A DNA stretch of 64,000 nucleotides. Origin: Bryoerythrophyllum caledonicum. Lineage: Eukaryota > Streptophyta > Bryopsida > Pottiales > Pottiaceae. The stretch spans positions 14,511,845 through 14,575,844 of the forward strand of contig OZ020524.1 in the NCBI GenBank assembly GCA_963971425.1, given 5' to 3'. The first letter of the stretch is position 1. Each line of letters begins with the position of its first letter. A program made the translations under genes and the position numbers. The notes under the pieces were generated by a model. It searched no databases. It was not told where the DNA came from and saw only the letters and a list, made by a program, of their open reading frames with translations. Of the stretch, positions 50,504 to 60,416 are shown in pieces.

Positions 50504-51111
50504 TTATGGTGGGATGTAGTTTGGTGGTGGGGGTGGATGAGTGTATTCCGGGAGGAGGTTTGGGCATTTTAGTGCCTCGTTTATGATAGTGTTAGGGAGG
50601 TAGGGAAATCTTTGTTTTATCATGTCATTTGCTGGGGGTGTATTTTGGTTGTGTATAAAGTCATATAGTTCTTTATTTATCGATGTGTTGTGGGTTATGA
50701 TGTTTAAGTTGGATTCAAGAAATGTTTTGTGAGGATGTGGAGTACTAATGTGTCTTTGGGGGGGGTTTTGAGATTATGTAGAGTGTGAAGGAGTGTATTG
50801 GTCCATTGGGTTATGGTTTGATTTTGTGTGTTTAGGAGTTGATTGCAGAGGTCTATGTTGGGGTGTATAGTAATGGCTAGGGCATATAGAATGTGGGATG
50901 GAGGATATTCGTTGTGTTGGTTTATATATGTGGCGATATGTGGATATGCGTTATTATGTTGTTGATGTAATATATGTGTGGTTTTGAAAAGGGGGGCAAA
51001 TTTTTGGGCGATGTGTTTGTATTCGGGTTGTAGTTTTATGGTATTTGGTATGAAATATGTTTTGGCATTCTTTTTGTGTGAAGTGGGGTGTCTTTTTAAT
51101 ACGTTCGGCAT

Positions 51112-51165
51112 AGGTCTTGGGTTAGTCTCTATGTCTCCTCCGATTAATATTAGTAGTTTGTAGTA
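51112..51165 (-). other. degenerate 2A-like motif, copy B
   Basis: Reads YYKLLILIGGDIETNPRP. It matches the 2A pattern D(V/I)ExNPGP except that Gly is Arg (AGA). It lies near the start of the ORF2 reading, where 2A-like sequences occur in several non-LTR elements. The Gly to Arg change is expected to block ribosome skipping. Confidence 0.6.
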
Positions 51166-51379
51166 GATGGGTTTTTTGTTTTGTTTAAAGTTTTTTTGTT
51201 TTTGTATGTGACTTTGGTGTTTTTTTGATTGTATGTATTTGTTTTTGTATGTGTGTATGTATATGTATTTGTTATGATTCACGCCGGCGTTCTTCTCTGT
51301 ATGTGTTACGTTGATGGTGTGTTGTTGTCTTTGCGTGTGTATATGTATTTTTATTTGTTTTCATATTAGTATTTATTCA

Positions 51380-51650
51380 TATGTTCGTATTAGTATATGC
51401 CTCGGTTTTTGTCTCGGTGTTTGAATAAGTATCCTTGTTAGTATTCGTGTTATAATTTGTACTAGTGTACGTACTAGTATTCATATTGGTATTTGTATTA
51501 GTGTAAGTATCAGTATTTGTATTAATATACACAACAGTATACATATATATATATATACCAGTATACAAATATTTATACAGATACGTACCAGTATTCAGAA
51601 AAAATATATTAATATTTATTTCAATTAGATTCGTATACATTCTTACTTTC
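51380..51650 (-). repeat. Asn/Thr-coding microsatellite-like tract B
   Basis: Minus strand codes alternating Asn-Thr (NTNTDTYTNTNTNMNTSTYT). The plus strand shows imperfect GTATTAGTGT-like hexamer repeats. Confidence 0.7.
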
Positions 51651-52011
51651 ATTAGAATTTCTATTTTTAGTAAGTCTATTTTTGGTTGTTAGGTTTGGAT
51701 TCCCTAATACCCTTATGTATCTTTATTACAAAATTTCCATTATTGTTTTCATTATTATTGTTTCCTTTTTTGTTATATGTAGTTATGATTCTTATTTTCT
51801 CCTTCCTTTTATTATTTATTCTAATTCCATCTTTTCTCTTATTCCTTTTATTTTTTATTTTGGTTTTGATGCTTTTGTTTTTTGTTTGTTTATTTAATCT
51901 ATTCCTTTGATTAATTTTATCCTTTTCATTTATTTTTGCATTTGTTTTTATTTTATTATCTTCTCTTATTTTTGTTTTATTTACTTTCTTTGTTTTATTT
52001 CCTTTCTTTAG

Positions 52012-55000
52012 TTATATTTTATTTCTTTTGTTAGTTATATCTTCTCTTGTAGTTTTTCTTTGTTTTCTAATATTATTCTTAGTATTTATTTGTTTTGAAT
52101 CATTTCTAATCTTTGTTTTCCATATGTATTTCATGTAAGTTCTAAATTTTTTATTTCTCTTTGTATTTTTTACTTCTTTACTAGGTTTAAGATTTTTCTT
52201 ACTTTTTGTGTTCGTCCATTCTTTTATTTTGTGATTTTGGAGTTTTTTGCTTGATTTTAGATTTTGAGTATATTTGTTTTCGATGGGTCTTGGGTTAGTC
52301 ACTATGTCCCCTCCAATTAGTATTAATATTTTGTAGTAGATAGGTTTTTTGTTTTGTTTAATAGTAATAATTTTTTCCCACATGTGGCTTTGGCGTTTTG
52401 TTTTGTGCTTTTTTGATATTTTGTTTTCATTTTTGTTTGTGTGTGTGTATGTGTTTCGTTGATGGTATGTAATTGTTTTTGTGGGTGTAGTTGTATTGGT
52501 TTTGGTCTTCATACGTATGTTTTTATTGGTATATGTCTTGGTATTTGTTTTAGTATTAATATTTGTCTCAGTATTTATATCAGTGTTTGTCTTAGTATTC
52601 GTACCAGTAATCGTACAAGTATTTGTACCAATATTCATTCCAGATTTCGTACTAGTATCCGTATCAGTATTTAAACCAGTATTTGTACCAATATTCGGTC
52701 CAGTATTCGAATCAATACCTGTATTTGTTCTAGTGTTCGTACCTGTATAAGTAATAGTGTGTGTACTAGTGTTTTTGTTGGTATTTTTACTCTGTACTGT
52801 ATTGTATGTTATGGGATACAATGTCGGCTTAAGTTTTGTGTATGGAGCTTGAGATATGTATATTCCCGTATTTTTTTTAATACAATGTAGGTATTTTTTA
52901 ATGCGAGGTTTGGTATAATGTTGTATTTTGTATTGAGAGTATTGTTTAGTACAATGCAAGTGTTTGTGTAGTGCAAGTATTGGTATTTGTTTGTGGCTAA
53001 GGTATGTAAGTGTTTTTGTATAGTTTTTGTATTGCATATAGTAAAAAATACATCGTTTGGTATAGTATGTAGTATGGTATAGTCTACTGTATTTATCATG
53101 GTATTGAGTGAGGTGTCTAATACGGTATGTGTATATCATTTTCACATACTTGTATGCTATTTCGTATTTAATACTAGTGTCAAGAAAGTATTGTGAACTA
53201 GAGTATATTGTAGGGTAGGTATGTATTTCCCTGCGGTCTTCGAAGGTCACATGTGACTCAATTCTTGGATTGTTGGTTTTCCCCGTGATAGCTCGCATGC
53301 TTTGGAGTGTGGCAAGTATGGATTCCTCAATTGCCTCCATCTTTTCTTTCAAGTCATCGTGTAACTTGTCCGCATACTCCCTATTTTCTTGCCTTAGCTT
53401 CTTGTTGTTCTCCTCCAATAATTCTATCATGTCCTTCTTGGTGATGACCTCACTTTGCATGTTGAAGGTGGTCATTGTGTTGACAATGGCGGTATTGATG
53501 TCGCTAAATCCAAAAGCCTTCACTTGGTCATCGGATGGTGGTTTTAGGCCTTCCAAGCTTCTAATGTGTGGTGCAAAATCCACATAATTTCCTCCAATGA
53601 CATGTGTCTTCTTCACAAAGGTTCTATACACGATTGGGTTAGCACAAAGCACATTTGCACTACCAATATGGTTATTACCTTCGGACCGATGGAAGTAAAT
53701 TGACCTTACATTGGCACCTCCCATGATTCTATAGATTTCATGGGTGGTGTTTGATGTGTCCAAGCGGAGAGGGAGGGGGGAAAGTGTGAGTGTCAAAGCA
53801 TCTTTCCTAGCCTTGGTTTCGAAAATACCTTTTGGTCCTTTTGTGTCAAGGACTTGTTTTGCTTGCAAGACCTCTCTTCTCATGGTGATTTGATGCAACA
53901 ATATCTTGGTCACTTGTTGAGGTGTGGTCGCTATGATGAAGGCATGGGATTCGCCAAATACCTTGTGCACTCCCGTGATCTCAAACTCATGTCCCCGGTG
54001 GAAGCTATTTTCAAGTACTTCCTTGAAAAGCACTTGGGCGGAGATGTTCACCATAGTGTCACTTTTAACTTTCACGGAGAGGTTAGATCCATTGGCAATT
54101 CCATGGTATGCCTTACATACCTTTCCCACAACACATTCACCATCAATTGTTAGAATAAAGGGCCTAATGCCCTTGAGTAGCATTAGCCCATCAATCTTTG
54201 GTTTAAGAAGATGCAATTTAATGCTCCCTGCCCATACTCCTTTAATTTTCCCGTGTTTGATGCTTAGGCATTGAATGTCTATTGGGTCAAAGAGATCTAT
54301 CCCTAGTATGATGTCCATTTTCTTAAGTCTTTCTTCGATCATCTTTTTAACTACCTCCTTCATGATTGGGATTTTAGGTGTTTCAAAGAAGATAGCAACA
54401 TGAAAGTCAAGGGAGAGACCGGAACTCTCACTAGTTTTGATGTCGAAAGGTACTTGGGTGATGTTGTAGTGTTGGCCTCCCACTCCATTCTTTGTCATAG
54501 GGTATAGTAGTTGAGGAATTCGTGGGAAGGCTATTCGTGCGTTGCATACCTCCACAACTTCCTCCTCCTTTATTCCTCTAGTCACCATGTCTTCTGCCGA
54601 TTTTCCACTGAAAAGTTCTTTTGCACCTTCTTCGATTGCCAAGGCCTCCATGGCCTTGAAGCCCATCCAAAACTTAAACTTGAATAGTTCTGGTTCATGT
54701 GGGGACTTACCTTTCTCAGAATAGGTGAGCTTGCTCTTCTTGCTTGTGATGTTCTCCTCTTCCGTTCTTCTCTGTAGTCTTGTATTGTGGAGCCTGGGAG
54801 GTGTACTGTCGGGGGATTCAATCTCCATGTGTGTGGCCGAGTTTTTCTTTCCGCTTCCTGTTGGCTGCACCATCTGCGGTCTTTCTTCGTACGTACTGGT
54901 ATCGGGGTTCCTCGTCGTCCTTCCTTCGCTGGGCTTTCTTGTGTTCATCCTTCGCTTTTGAGGAGTCAAGGGTTCCTGGATAGAGGAGGGGAGCAAAGGT

Positions 55001-56244
55001 TCAATGTGGGACTGGTACCTGAGGCTGGGGGGTGCACGCTTGTTTCTTGTGTGTCGCCTGTGGTGCCCTGTGTAGAGTACTGTTTGGTGTTGTGGGGTCG
55101 TTGTCTTATATCTTGGGTGTTGGTGTCGTCGCTCCAGAGGAGCTCTTTGCACGGACAGGGACGGGGGTTTGCTCCACGGTTTCTGTAGCTTCTTGCGCAG
55201 TGGCTTCTGTAGGTGGGCCGAGGCAGAGAAAGGATGTCTTCGCTTCGACGCTTTGACGCTGTTGCTCCCACGTTCCTGTGTCGTCTTGCGTAGAGGCTTG
55301 TGTCTGAGAGGCGCGGCTGGGAGTTGGTGTTGTCTCTTCGGGGGGACGCTAAGCATAGGTAGAGGTAGGATTCTACTCAGAAGGACGCTGTGTACGGACT
55401 TCCGCCGAGTCTTGGGTCGGAGGGACGAGGTTGAGAGTTGTTGCCTTCTCTCAGGAGCGGCGTTGTACACGAGCAGAGGCGAGGTTTTTCTCCAGCCTGC
55501 CTGTGTCTCTTTGCGCAACGGTTTATGTCGGATGGGCGGGGCCAATAACTGGTGCCTTCTCTCTGTAGGGATGTTGGGGGTCTGTGAGGCCGGTGTCGTC
55601 GTTGGTGTTGCAGGTGCCGCCGTTAGTGCTGCAGGTGCTGACGTTGGTGCTCTAGGCCGGGTCGTTCTCGGCAGGTCTATGTTCGAGTTGGTGCTGCGGT
55701 CGCTGTTGTTGCTGCCGGGTGGAGGACTGTTGCCGAATGTGATTGTTGTGCGCTGGCGGGTGCAACGTTTGGGTTGCTGACCTCTTTTGTTGGACCTGCA
55801 CAATGTTGCGTCAAACTTACACGGCAAGGTGAGTGTTTGATTTTTTTGTTTTCTTACAGTTATGTTTGTAGTGTGTGGATTGCTATTGTGCTTGTGGATG
55901 TGCGAGTGTGTGTTGTGTAGGGGTGAATAGAGTGTGTAGGTTGGAAGAGCATAGGTATTCAAACTACAAGAAATCGAATGCAAGAGATAGTTTGGTTTGA
56001 GATTATCTGGTTTTGGCAGATCGTGGGTGATGCTTGTCTTCTTGGTGTTTCTATAGTTGGTGTCGATCTTGTTATAATGTCCCCCTTTTGTGTGATCGCA
56101 TGATTGTGGAGGTGTAGATTTGGTCAGGCTGTTTGGATCTCTCCTCGTCTCCTGTTGTTGCGGCTCTGTTTTTTGATTTGTCCTCCATAAATCAGTCTGC
56201 CATCTATGCGTGAGATTTGTAAGACTCAGTTGTCTGCAATACAA
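52012..56244 (-). CDS. LINE ORF1 (gag-like), 1410 codons open
   Basis: Uninterrupted minus-strand frame. The N-terminal third (about 55800-55000) is basic and has about four degenerate repeats around ERRHQLLAPPIRHKPLRK and KRQHQLPAAPLRHKPLRK. The central part (about 54830-53275) is a normal globular-looking protein (FKFKFWMGFKAMEALAIEEG onward). It ends in a predicted coiled coil (LLEENNKKLRQENREYADKL). The last third is low-complexity Tyr/Lys/Thr/Asn-rich sequence, then a 2A-like motif (about 52282-52345), then a basic tail. The initiator is uncertain; the conserved protein may start near MEIESPDS at about 54830. No zinc knuckle is seen. Confidence 0.7.
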   Translation of the reverse strand: MYCRQLSLTNLTHRWQTDLWRTNQKTEPQQQETRRDPNSLTKSTPPQSCDHTKGGHYNKIDTNYRNTKKTSITHDLPKPDNLKPNYLLHSISCSLNTYALPTYTLYSPLHNTHSHIHKHNSNPHTTNITVRKQKNQTLTLPCKFDATLCRSNKRGQQPKRCTRQRTTITFGNSPPPGSNNSDRSTNSNIDLPRTTRPRAPTSAPAALTAAPATPTTTPASQTPNIPTERRHQLLAPPIRHKPLRKETQAGWRKTSPLLVYNAAPERRQQLSTSSLRPKTRRKSVHSVLLSRILPLPMLSVPPKRQHQLPAAPLRHKPLRKTTQERGSNSVKASKRRHPFSASAHLQKPLRKKLQKPWSKPPSLSVQRAPLERRHQHPRYKTTTPQHQTVLYTGHHRRHTRNKRAPPSLRYQSHIEPLLPSSIQEPLTPQKRRMNTRKPSEGRTTRNPDTSTYEERPQMVQPTGSGKKNSATHMEIESPDSTPPRLHNTRLQRRTEEENITSKKSKLTYSEKGKSPHEPELFKFKFWMGFKAMEALAIEEGAKELFSGKSAEDMVTRGIKEEEVVEVCNARIAFPRIPQLLYPMTKNGVGGQHYNITQVPFDIKTSESSGLSLDFHVAIFFETPKIPIMKEVVKKMIEERLKKMDIILGIDLFDPIDIQCLSIKHGKIKGVWAGSIKLHLLKPKIDGLMLLKGIRPFILTIDGECVVGKVCKAYHGIANGSNLSVKVKSDTMVNISAQVLFKEVLENSFHRGHEFEITGVHKVFGESHAFIIATTPQQVTKILLHQITMRREVLQAKQVLDTKGPKGIFETKARKDALTLTLSPLPLRLDTSNTTHEIYRIMGGANVRSIYFHRSEGNNHIGSANVLCANPIVYRTFVKKTHVIGGNYVDFAPHIRSLEGLKPPSDDQVKAFGFSDINTAIVNTMTTFNMQSEVITKKDMIELLEENNKKLRQENREYADKLHDDLKEKMEAIEESILATLQSMRAITGKTNNPRIESHVTFEDRREIHTYPTIYSSSQYFLDTSIKYEIAYKYVKMIYTYRIRHLTQYHDKYSRLYHTTYYTKRCIFYYMQYKNYTKTLTYLSHKQIPILALHKHLHCTKQYSQYKIQHYTKPRIKKYLHCIKKNTGIYISQAPYTKLKPTLYPITYNTVQSKNTNKNTSTHTITYTGTNTRTNTGIDSNTGPNIGTNTGLNTDTDTSTKSGMNIGTNTCTITGTNTKTNTDINTETNINTKTNTKTYTNKNIRMKTKTNTTTPTKTITYHQRNTYTHTNKNENKISKKHKTKRQSHMWEKIITIKQNKKPIYYKILILIGGDIVTNPRPIENKYTQNLKSSKKLQNHKIKEWTNTKSKKNLKPSKEVKNTKRNKKFRTYMKYIWKTKIRNDSKQINTKNNIRKQRKTTREDITNKRNKI
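52282..52345 (-). other. degenerate 2A-like motif, copy A
   Basis: Reads YYKILILIGGDIVTNPRP, preceded like copy B by KQNKKPI. The flanks of copies A and B are related, which indicates a tandem duplication of the linker between ORF1 and ORF2. Confidence 0.6.
52460..52775 (-). repeat. Asn/Thr-coding microsatellite-like tract A
   Basis: Codes TNTKTNTDINTETNINTKTN. The plus strand is a degenerate 12-bp repeat of the form GTATTTGTACCA. Same arrangement as the tract at 51380-51650. Confidence 0.75.
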
Positions 56245-57034
56245 TCTAGCATTGTAATGGTATTTGTTAAGTTTTCGGCAGCGCTTCCGCGTGGTTTTTG
56301 CAAATCTGATTATTCTAAAGTAGTGCCAAGTATTATGAGGGTGTTTGTGATGTCTAGCTAGTGTGCCATTGTGTGGTTGACGATAGTGGCTAGGTAGTGT
56401 ACTGTGATATGTTTCTTGTGCGCCTAGTTTCTGTCTATTGGTGTAAGTGGGTGAGACTAAAGCATATGTGGTGGTAGCAAGTGTATGTGTGGTGATATCT
56501 AAAGCAAGTATAGAGCAGTATGTTAGAAAAACGAAATATGCGAAAGTGAGTTTTGCGTGAGAGATAGCATGTTCGAGTGTGCTGTAGTCGTCCTTCAGCT
56601 TGGGTGAGCTGATCTGCGAACCGACGATGAATGCTGGGGCGCCTGGTTGGAGGGTGCACGGACTTTTCAGGAGGCTCTACAGATTGGGGCAGTTCTTGAG
56701 ATCTGTGGCCGCACCAGCGCTCCAGGATGCAGAAAAGTAGATCTGTCGGACCAACACCCATTTTCCAAGCTTTCAGAGCAACTCGCCGCAGATCTCTCTT
56801 CAAAACGTCCTAATTCGTAGTGCTAACCTTAGATCTGAAAGTTTCGAGCCATTCCAACACACTCTCTGTTTCATTGAGCCTATTCCTTCTCTCACAAACT
56901 AGTGCAAATAGGGGCTCGTCCACAAAGTCCAGCATTCCTTGTGGCCTGTAGCACTAGTTTTGAAACTAAGTCCCTGCGCCCCCCTCTCCAGGAATTACGG
57001 AGCACACTCTCTCACCATCTCTCCCCTCGCTGAC
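56245..57034 (-). other. probable 5' UTR of the LINE
   Basis: Less A/C-skewed sequence upstream of ORF1. A GC-richer block at about 56580-57030 may hold the promoter. The true 5' junction is not recognisable. Confidence 0.35.
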
Positions 57035-58399
57035 ATTGGTCTTTCAATAGAATATTTAATCAGTAGTAGCTAATAAAGATTTTACTTTACAACCCATGGT
57101 GCATTGTGCTTGAAATTGGAGACATGAAATGACAAATTTGAAATTTATAGAGGCTTTGTGATTACATGGATTGTTGTCTGATTCATGTTTGTTTTAATAT
57201 TAAAAATCATGCCGATCATTTTGATAATAGCATGGAGAATCAAATTTATGGAGCTAAGATGGTATAATACTCTTTGTTGTAGAAGTGCAAAGAAATTCAA
57301 CATGAAGAAAAGCAACAAAGGTAATTTAAGAACCTCCACTTCTCTAATGTCACTTTACCAATATCTTGAACATTATGTCATTTTTGCAAACAAGTCTTTC
57401 TGGTAGTGTCATAGCGGTTGGATATGTGATATTGTAAGCGTGATGATGACTTTAGTAGTGTGAATGAGAGAATAAAATTCTTTTGACTCCAAATTCACTT
57501 TATTTTAGAACTTGTTATCTTTTGCAATTTTTGCAGATTTTGGAGTTTTCTAGTTCTCCTAATCAGAGAATTTTCCTAGGGTTTTCCTTCCAAGAGTATC
57601 TTCATCTAGAAAAAGTATACATTATTTACAGTGTTCAAGTTTTTTACTAAGTATTATTATAATTAAAAAGCACTCTAGAAAAAATCAACTACACTCCTAA
57701 ATAGGCAACAGATAGTTCAGGTGTTTCTTGCAATTGCCACATTATACATTATGCTTGTCACTTACTAAGTGGGCACGCTTCAAAGTTTTCAAGGAATTCA
57801 AAATCAAGTACTAACTTATTTGAATTGATGAAGTTCCTTTTATGAGTTAAGCTCAAATGCTATAGAAATTGTTTTAAGATTAAATTATAATACACACAAA
57901 AACAAGTGAAAAATAATTTCTTTGCTATGTGGCGACTTTTTCTAACTACTTTTTTCATCATAGGGATTGCATGTGAAATCTAAAAATATATTATACAATC
58001 AAAATTCAACTTACAAGGAAGTTGTAAACAATGAACATCCATTGGGGAAAAAAAATGGGAATTGTTATTCCATGTACAAAAAAAATTATTACTACAAATC
58101 AATAGATGCATTTGTACAGTCTTAGTCCACAGAGAGAAGTAAGCTTAGATTGAAGTCTTGAAAACAATATTATTATTGTAGCATAGAAGAGTGCATAACA
58201 CTTACAAAAACCCTCTTAGCTACGCAATACAATGTGATCCTACATGGAACAACCATATTGAACAACAATAAGCACAAGCATACAAAAATGAGTGCCATAA
58301 ATTGTAGTTATTGAAATAATAATTTCTACAATATCCAAAATCATTCACAACAACAAAGGTTGTACAAAATGGTAGTGCTTTTTTTCCAGAAATCAGTTT
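57035..58399. other. intergenic, nothing recognised
   Basis: AT-rich sequence without a supported gene, tandem array or TIR pair. Confidence 0.45.
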
Positions 58400-58657
58400 G
58401 CACCAAAGTTTAGCCCCGGCTAAACTTAGGAGAATCACATTAGATTTTAGCCCCGGCTAAACGTTGGGGTCTAAAGTGGGGCACTTTAGACTCCTTGCCC
58501 CATTTTAGCTCTTGGGACCAACACTTGTAAGCTTTGAGTTAGACTTTGGGCAATAAAATTACATTGAGTTTTAGCCCCGGCTAAATTTTGGGGTCTAAAG
58601 TGGGGCGGTTTAGACCCTGTGCTCACTTTAGCCCCAGGGGCTAACGCGTCCTAAGTT
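58400..58657 (-). repeat. TTAGCCCC-palindrome repeat, copy 2
   Basis: Two tandem units of about 125 bp, each with TTTAGCCCCGGCTAAA and TTGGGGTCTAAAGTGGGGC. It ends with GGGGCTAACGCGTCCTAAGT, the inverse of the end at 40451. Confidence 0.6.
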
Positions 58658-58904
58658 TCCTGTGAGAGGTGGCAGGACAACCGATTGGGTAGGAAGGACA
58701 ACGTTATTTCCTGTAACCAAGGGCTGCTTTGATGCTTAGAAGGCCTTCATTCGTGACTCTTGATTGGTCATCGTTGAGGAAGTGCCAACTATTCACGTCA
58801 GTTGCCGAAGCAGCCACTAGTTTGAAAGCTAGTTTGAAAGCAACAGGCCAAGCCCATAGCTAGAATGCAAAGATTAGTTCTTACTTGACCCCGGGCTGCC
58901 TTGC

Positions 58905-59045
58905 ACATCATACTACTAAAATCATAATCCGCGCGGTGAACCATGCAATGATGAATCGCGCAGTAAACCGTGCAGTGAACTATAGGAACGGTGCAGCCAA
59001 CCGCGTAGTTAATTGCGCAGCCAACCGCACAATGAATCATGTTAC
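58905..59045. repeat. short GC-rich minisatellite
   Basis: Degenerate units around CGCGCAGTAAACCGTGCAGTGAA and GCGCAGCCAACCGC, about 12-18 bp each, inside AT-rich DNA. Confidence 0.5.
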
Positions 59046-59069
59046 CTTTTTCTTTTAATATAGTTTATA

Positions 59070-59790
59070 ATATAAAAACTACATTAAAATGGTTGGACTA
59101 ATGCGTTGTAAAGCATTAGCTTGAGTTTTTGGGTGTGACAAATTTGCATTTGTGTGTTGCAATTTGTGCTCTTGATTACAAATTTGACGTTCAAAATATT
59201 TTTTGAGTTAAGCACTAAAAGATTGAATTGTAAATTATGAGTTGTAAACTTGGAGTGAAAAAGTTGTGAAGTTGGAGTTGTATCTTGGAGGTTGGCATAC
59301 AAAGTTGGACTTGCAAAATTGCATATTTGAGTTGTGGAGATTGAAATTACAAGTTTTGAGGTGAGATTGCAAGTTTTGAGATTGTAATTGCAAATTGAGT
59401 TTGAGGGTGTATGAATTTGAGATTGCAATTGCAAATTGAGTTTGTGGGTATGTGAATTTTGAGATTGTAATTGCAAGTTGAGTTTGTGGGTGTGTAAAAT
59501 TTGCATTTGTGTGTTGCAATTCGTGCTTATCCAAAATAGATTTGAAACTCTTGATTACAAATTTGACGTTCACAACATTTATGAAATTCCATGTTAGAAT
59601 GCAAAAAATCTAAAACCTAATTAATTTTTTTTCTATTCTATTCTATTACATTATTAAAATTCATGCATAGGTTTCAAAGACATATGTATGTTTTATGTAG
59701 ATTGTTGTTACCTTTCTTTTTTATATTTTGTGATATAAAAACTACATTAAAATAGTTGAACTAATGCGTTGCAAAGCAAGCGCCAACTGC
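59070..59790. repeat. nested direct and tandem repeats
   Basis: ATAAAAACTACATTAAAAT followed by GTTG...ACTAATGCGTTG occurs at about 59076 and 59732. ATTTGCATTTGTGTGTTGCA occurs at about 59140 and 59500. Between them are three units of about 50 bp containing TTGAGTTTG and GAGATTGCAATTGCAA. No gene is recognised. Confidence 0.65.
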
Positions 59791-60416
59791 TAGTTACCTA
59801 CTAAAGAATTATGTATCTAACCGTTTCGTCACGTAAATTCTTACTCTGGACAATGTGAAGTAGTGGCAAACATCTGCCTTCTACACAAGTTGGTTCGTGA
59901 CCAATGATCAAGGTCCTAATCGGTCAGTGACTAGTAAACTTAAATCACCAACTCGGATAGGCGCCCCAGGAATTGGTCGAATCTTTTAAATATATCATTT
60001 AGATTATAATTAGAACTGTGTTTGCGCAATATAGCAAACGATAATGAAGTCCCATTTCGAAGATAAGACGGTAGACCTCTGACCCGGCCCGGGCTTCGGC
60101 CTGGCCTCGCCGGCCCTGGCGGGGGCTCGCCCTGTCCTTGTTCCATTGCAGTAAAGTTTTCCTTTGCTTGTGTCACAAAGAAAAAAAAAGATAAGACGGT
60201 AGTGAATAGCGTGCCCTGAGCTCGATTAAGACAGGGTTTGACTTTTGAGTTCCTATAAAACCTGTTGGGTGATATTCATTTGAGTTGACTTTTATGACTC
60301 CACACCTGCAAGTTGTAAACTTACAGCTTATCCTTCCTGTTTTCAAGAGTGGACTTACGTGCACATATATGGAAACTTGCGCACTTGGCGCACCTATTAT
60401 AAGAATACCGCCCTTC

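Larger units (their letters stand above)
44106..51282 (-). pseudogene. LINE ORF2 polyprotein (APE, RT, chromo-like, RNase H, RLE), interrupted
   Basis: About 2390 codons. Lesions: a frame change near 50715, in-frame TAA at 50506-50504, TGA at 49135-49133, TAA at 46954-46952, a frame change near 45850, and TAA at 45134-45132. The reading continues convincingly across each, so these are decay events. Domains on the minus strand: APE from about 50470 (TWNASSLNTALP ... VIQETK, then GDFN at 49990 and NSDHSP at 49740); RT with YVDF at 48379 and YADD at 48070; chromo-like segment 46843-46714; RNase H with TDGS at 45563; CCHC finger and PD-D/E-K nuclease in 44837-44106. Dualen of Chlamydomonas also has a cysteine protease; I do not see one here. 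Confidence 0.85.
43828..56244 (-). mobile_element. long Dualen/RandI-like non-LTR retrotransposon
   Basis: Minus-strand element of at least 12.4 kb; the 5' limit is uncertain and may reach about 57030. Order: ORF1 (56244-52012), a repetitive linker, then a decayed ORF2 (51282-44106) with APE endonuclease, reverse transcriptase, chromodomain-like segment, RNase H and a CCHC finger plus restriction-like nuclease. The 3' end has a GCCGG/CCGGC hairpin at about 43841-43862 and a (TTC)n tail at 43828. The sense strand is strongly A/C-rich and G-poor. The element sits in a satellite unit. No target-site duplication could be fixed because the 5' end is not defined. Confidence 0.85.

Noticed and set aside
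44106..51282. OTU-type cysteine protease expected in a Dualen element
   Set aside because: I looked for paired Cys and His blocks in the linkers and found no convincing match; it may be absent or too decayed.
52441..52750. Val/Phe-rich membrane-like protein on the plus strand
   Set aside because: It is the complement of the Asn/Thr microsatellite tract of the LINE and results from simple repeats.
56435..56803. 122-codon minus-strand frame upstream of LINE ORF1
   Set aside because: Composition becomes low-complexity and no relation to ORF1 was seen; more likely 5' UTR sequence.
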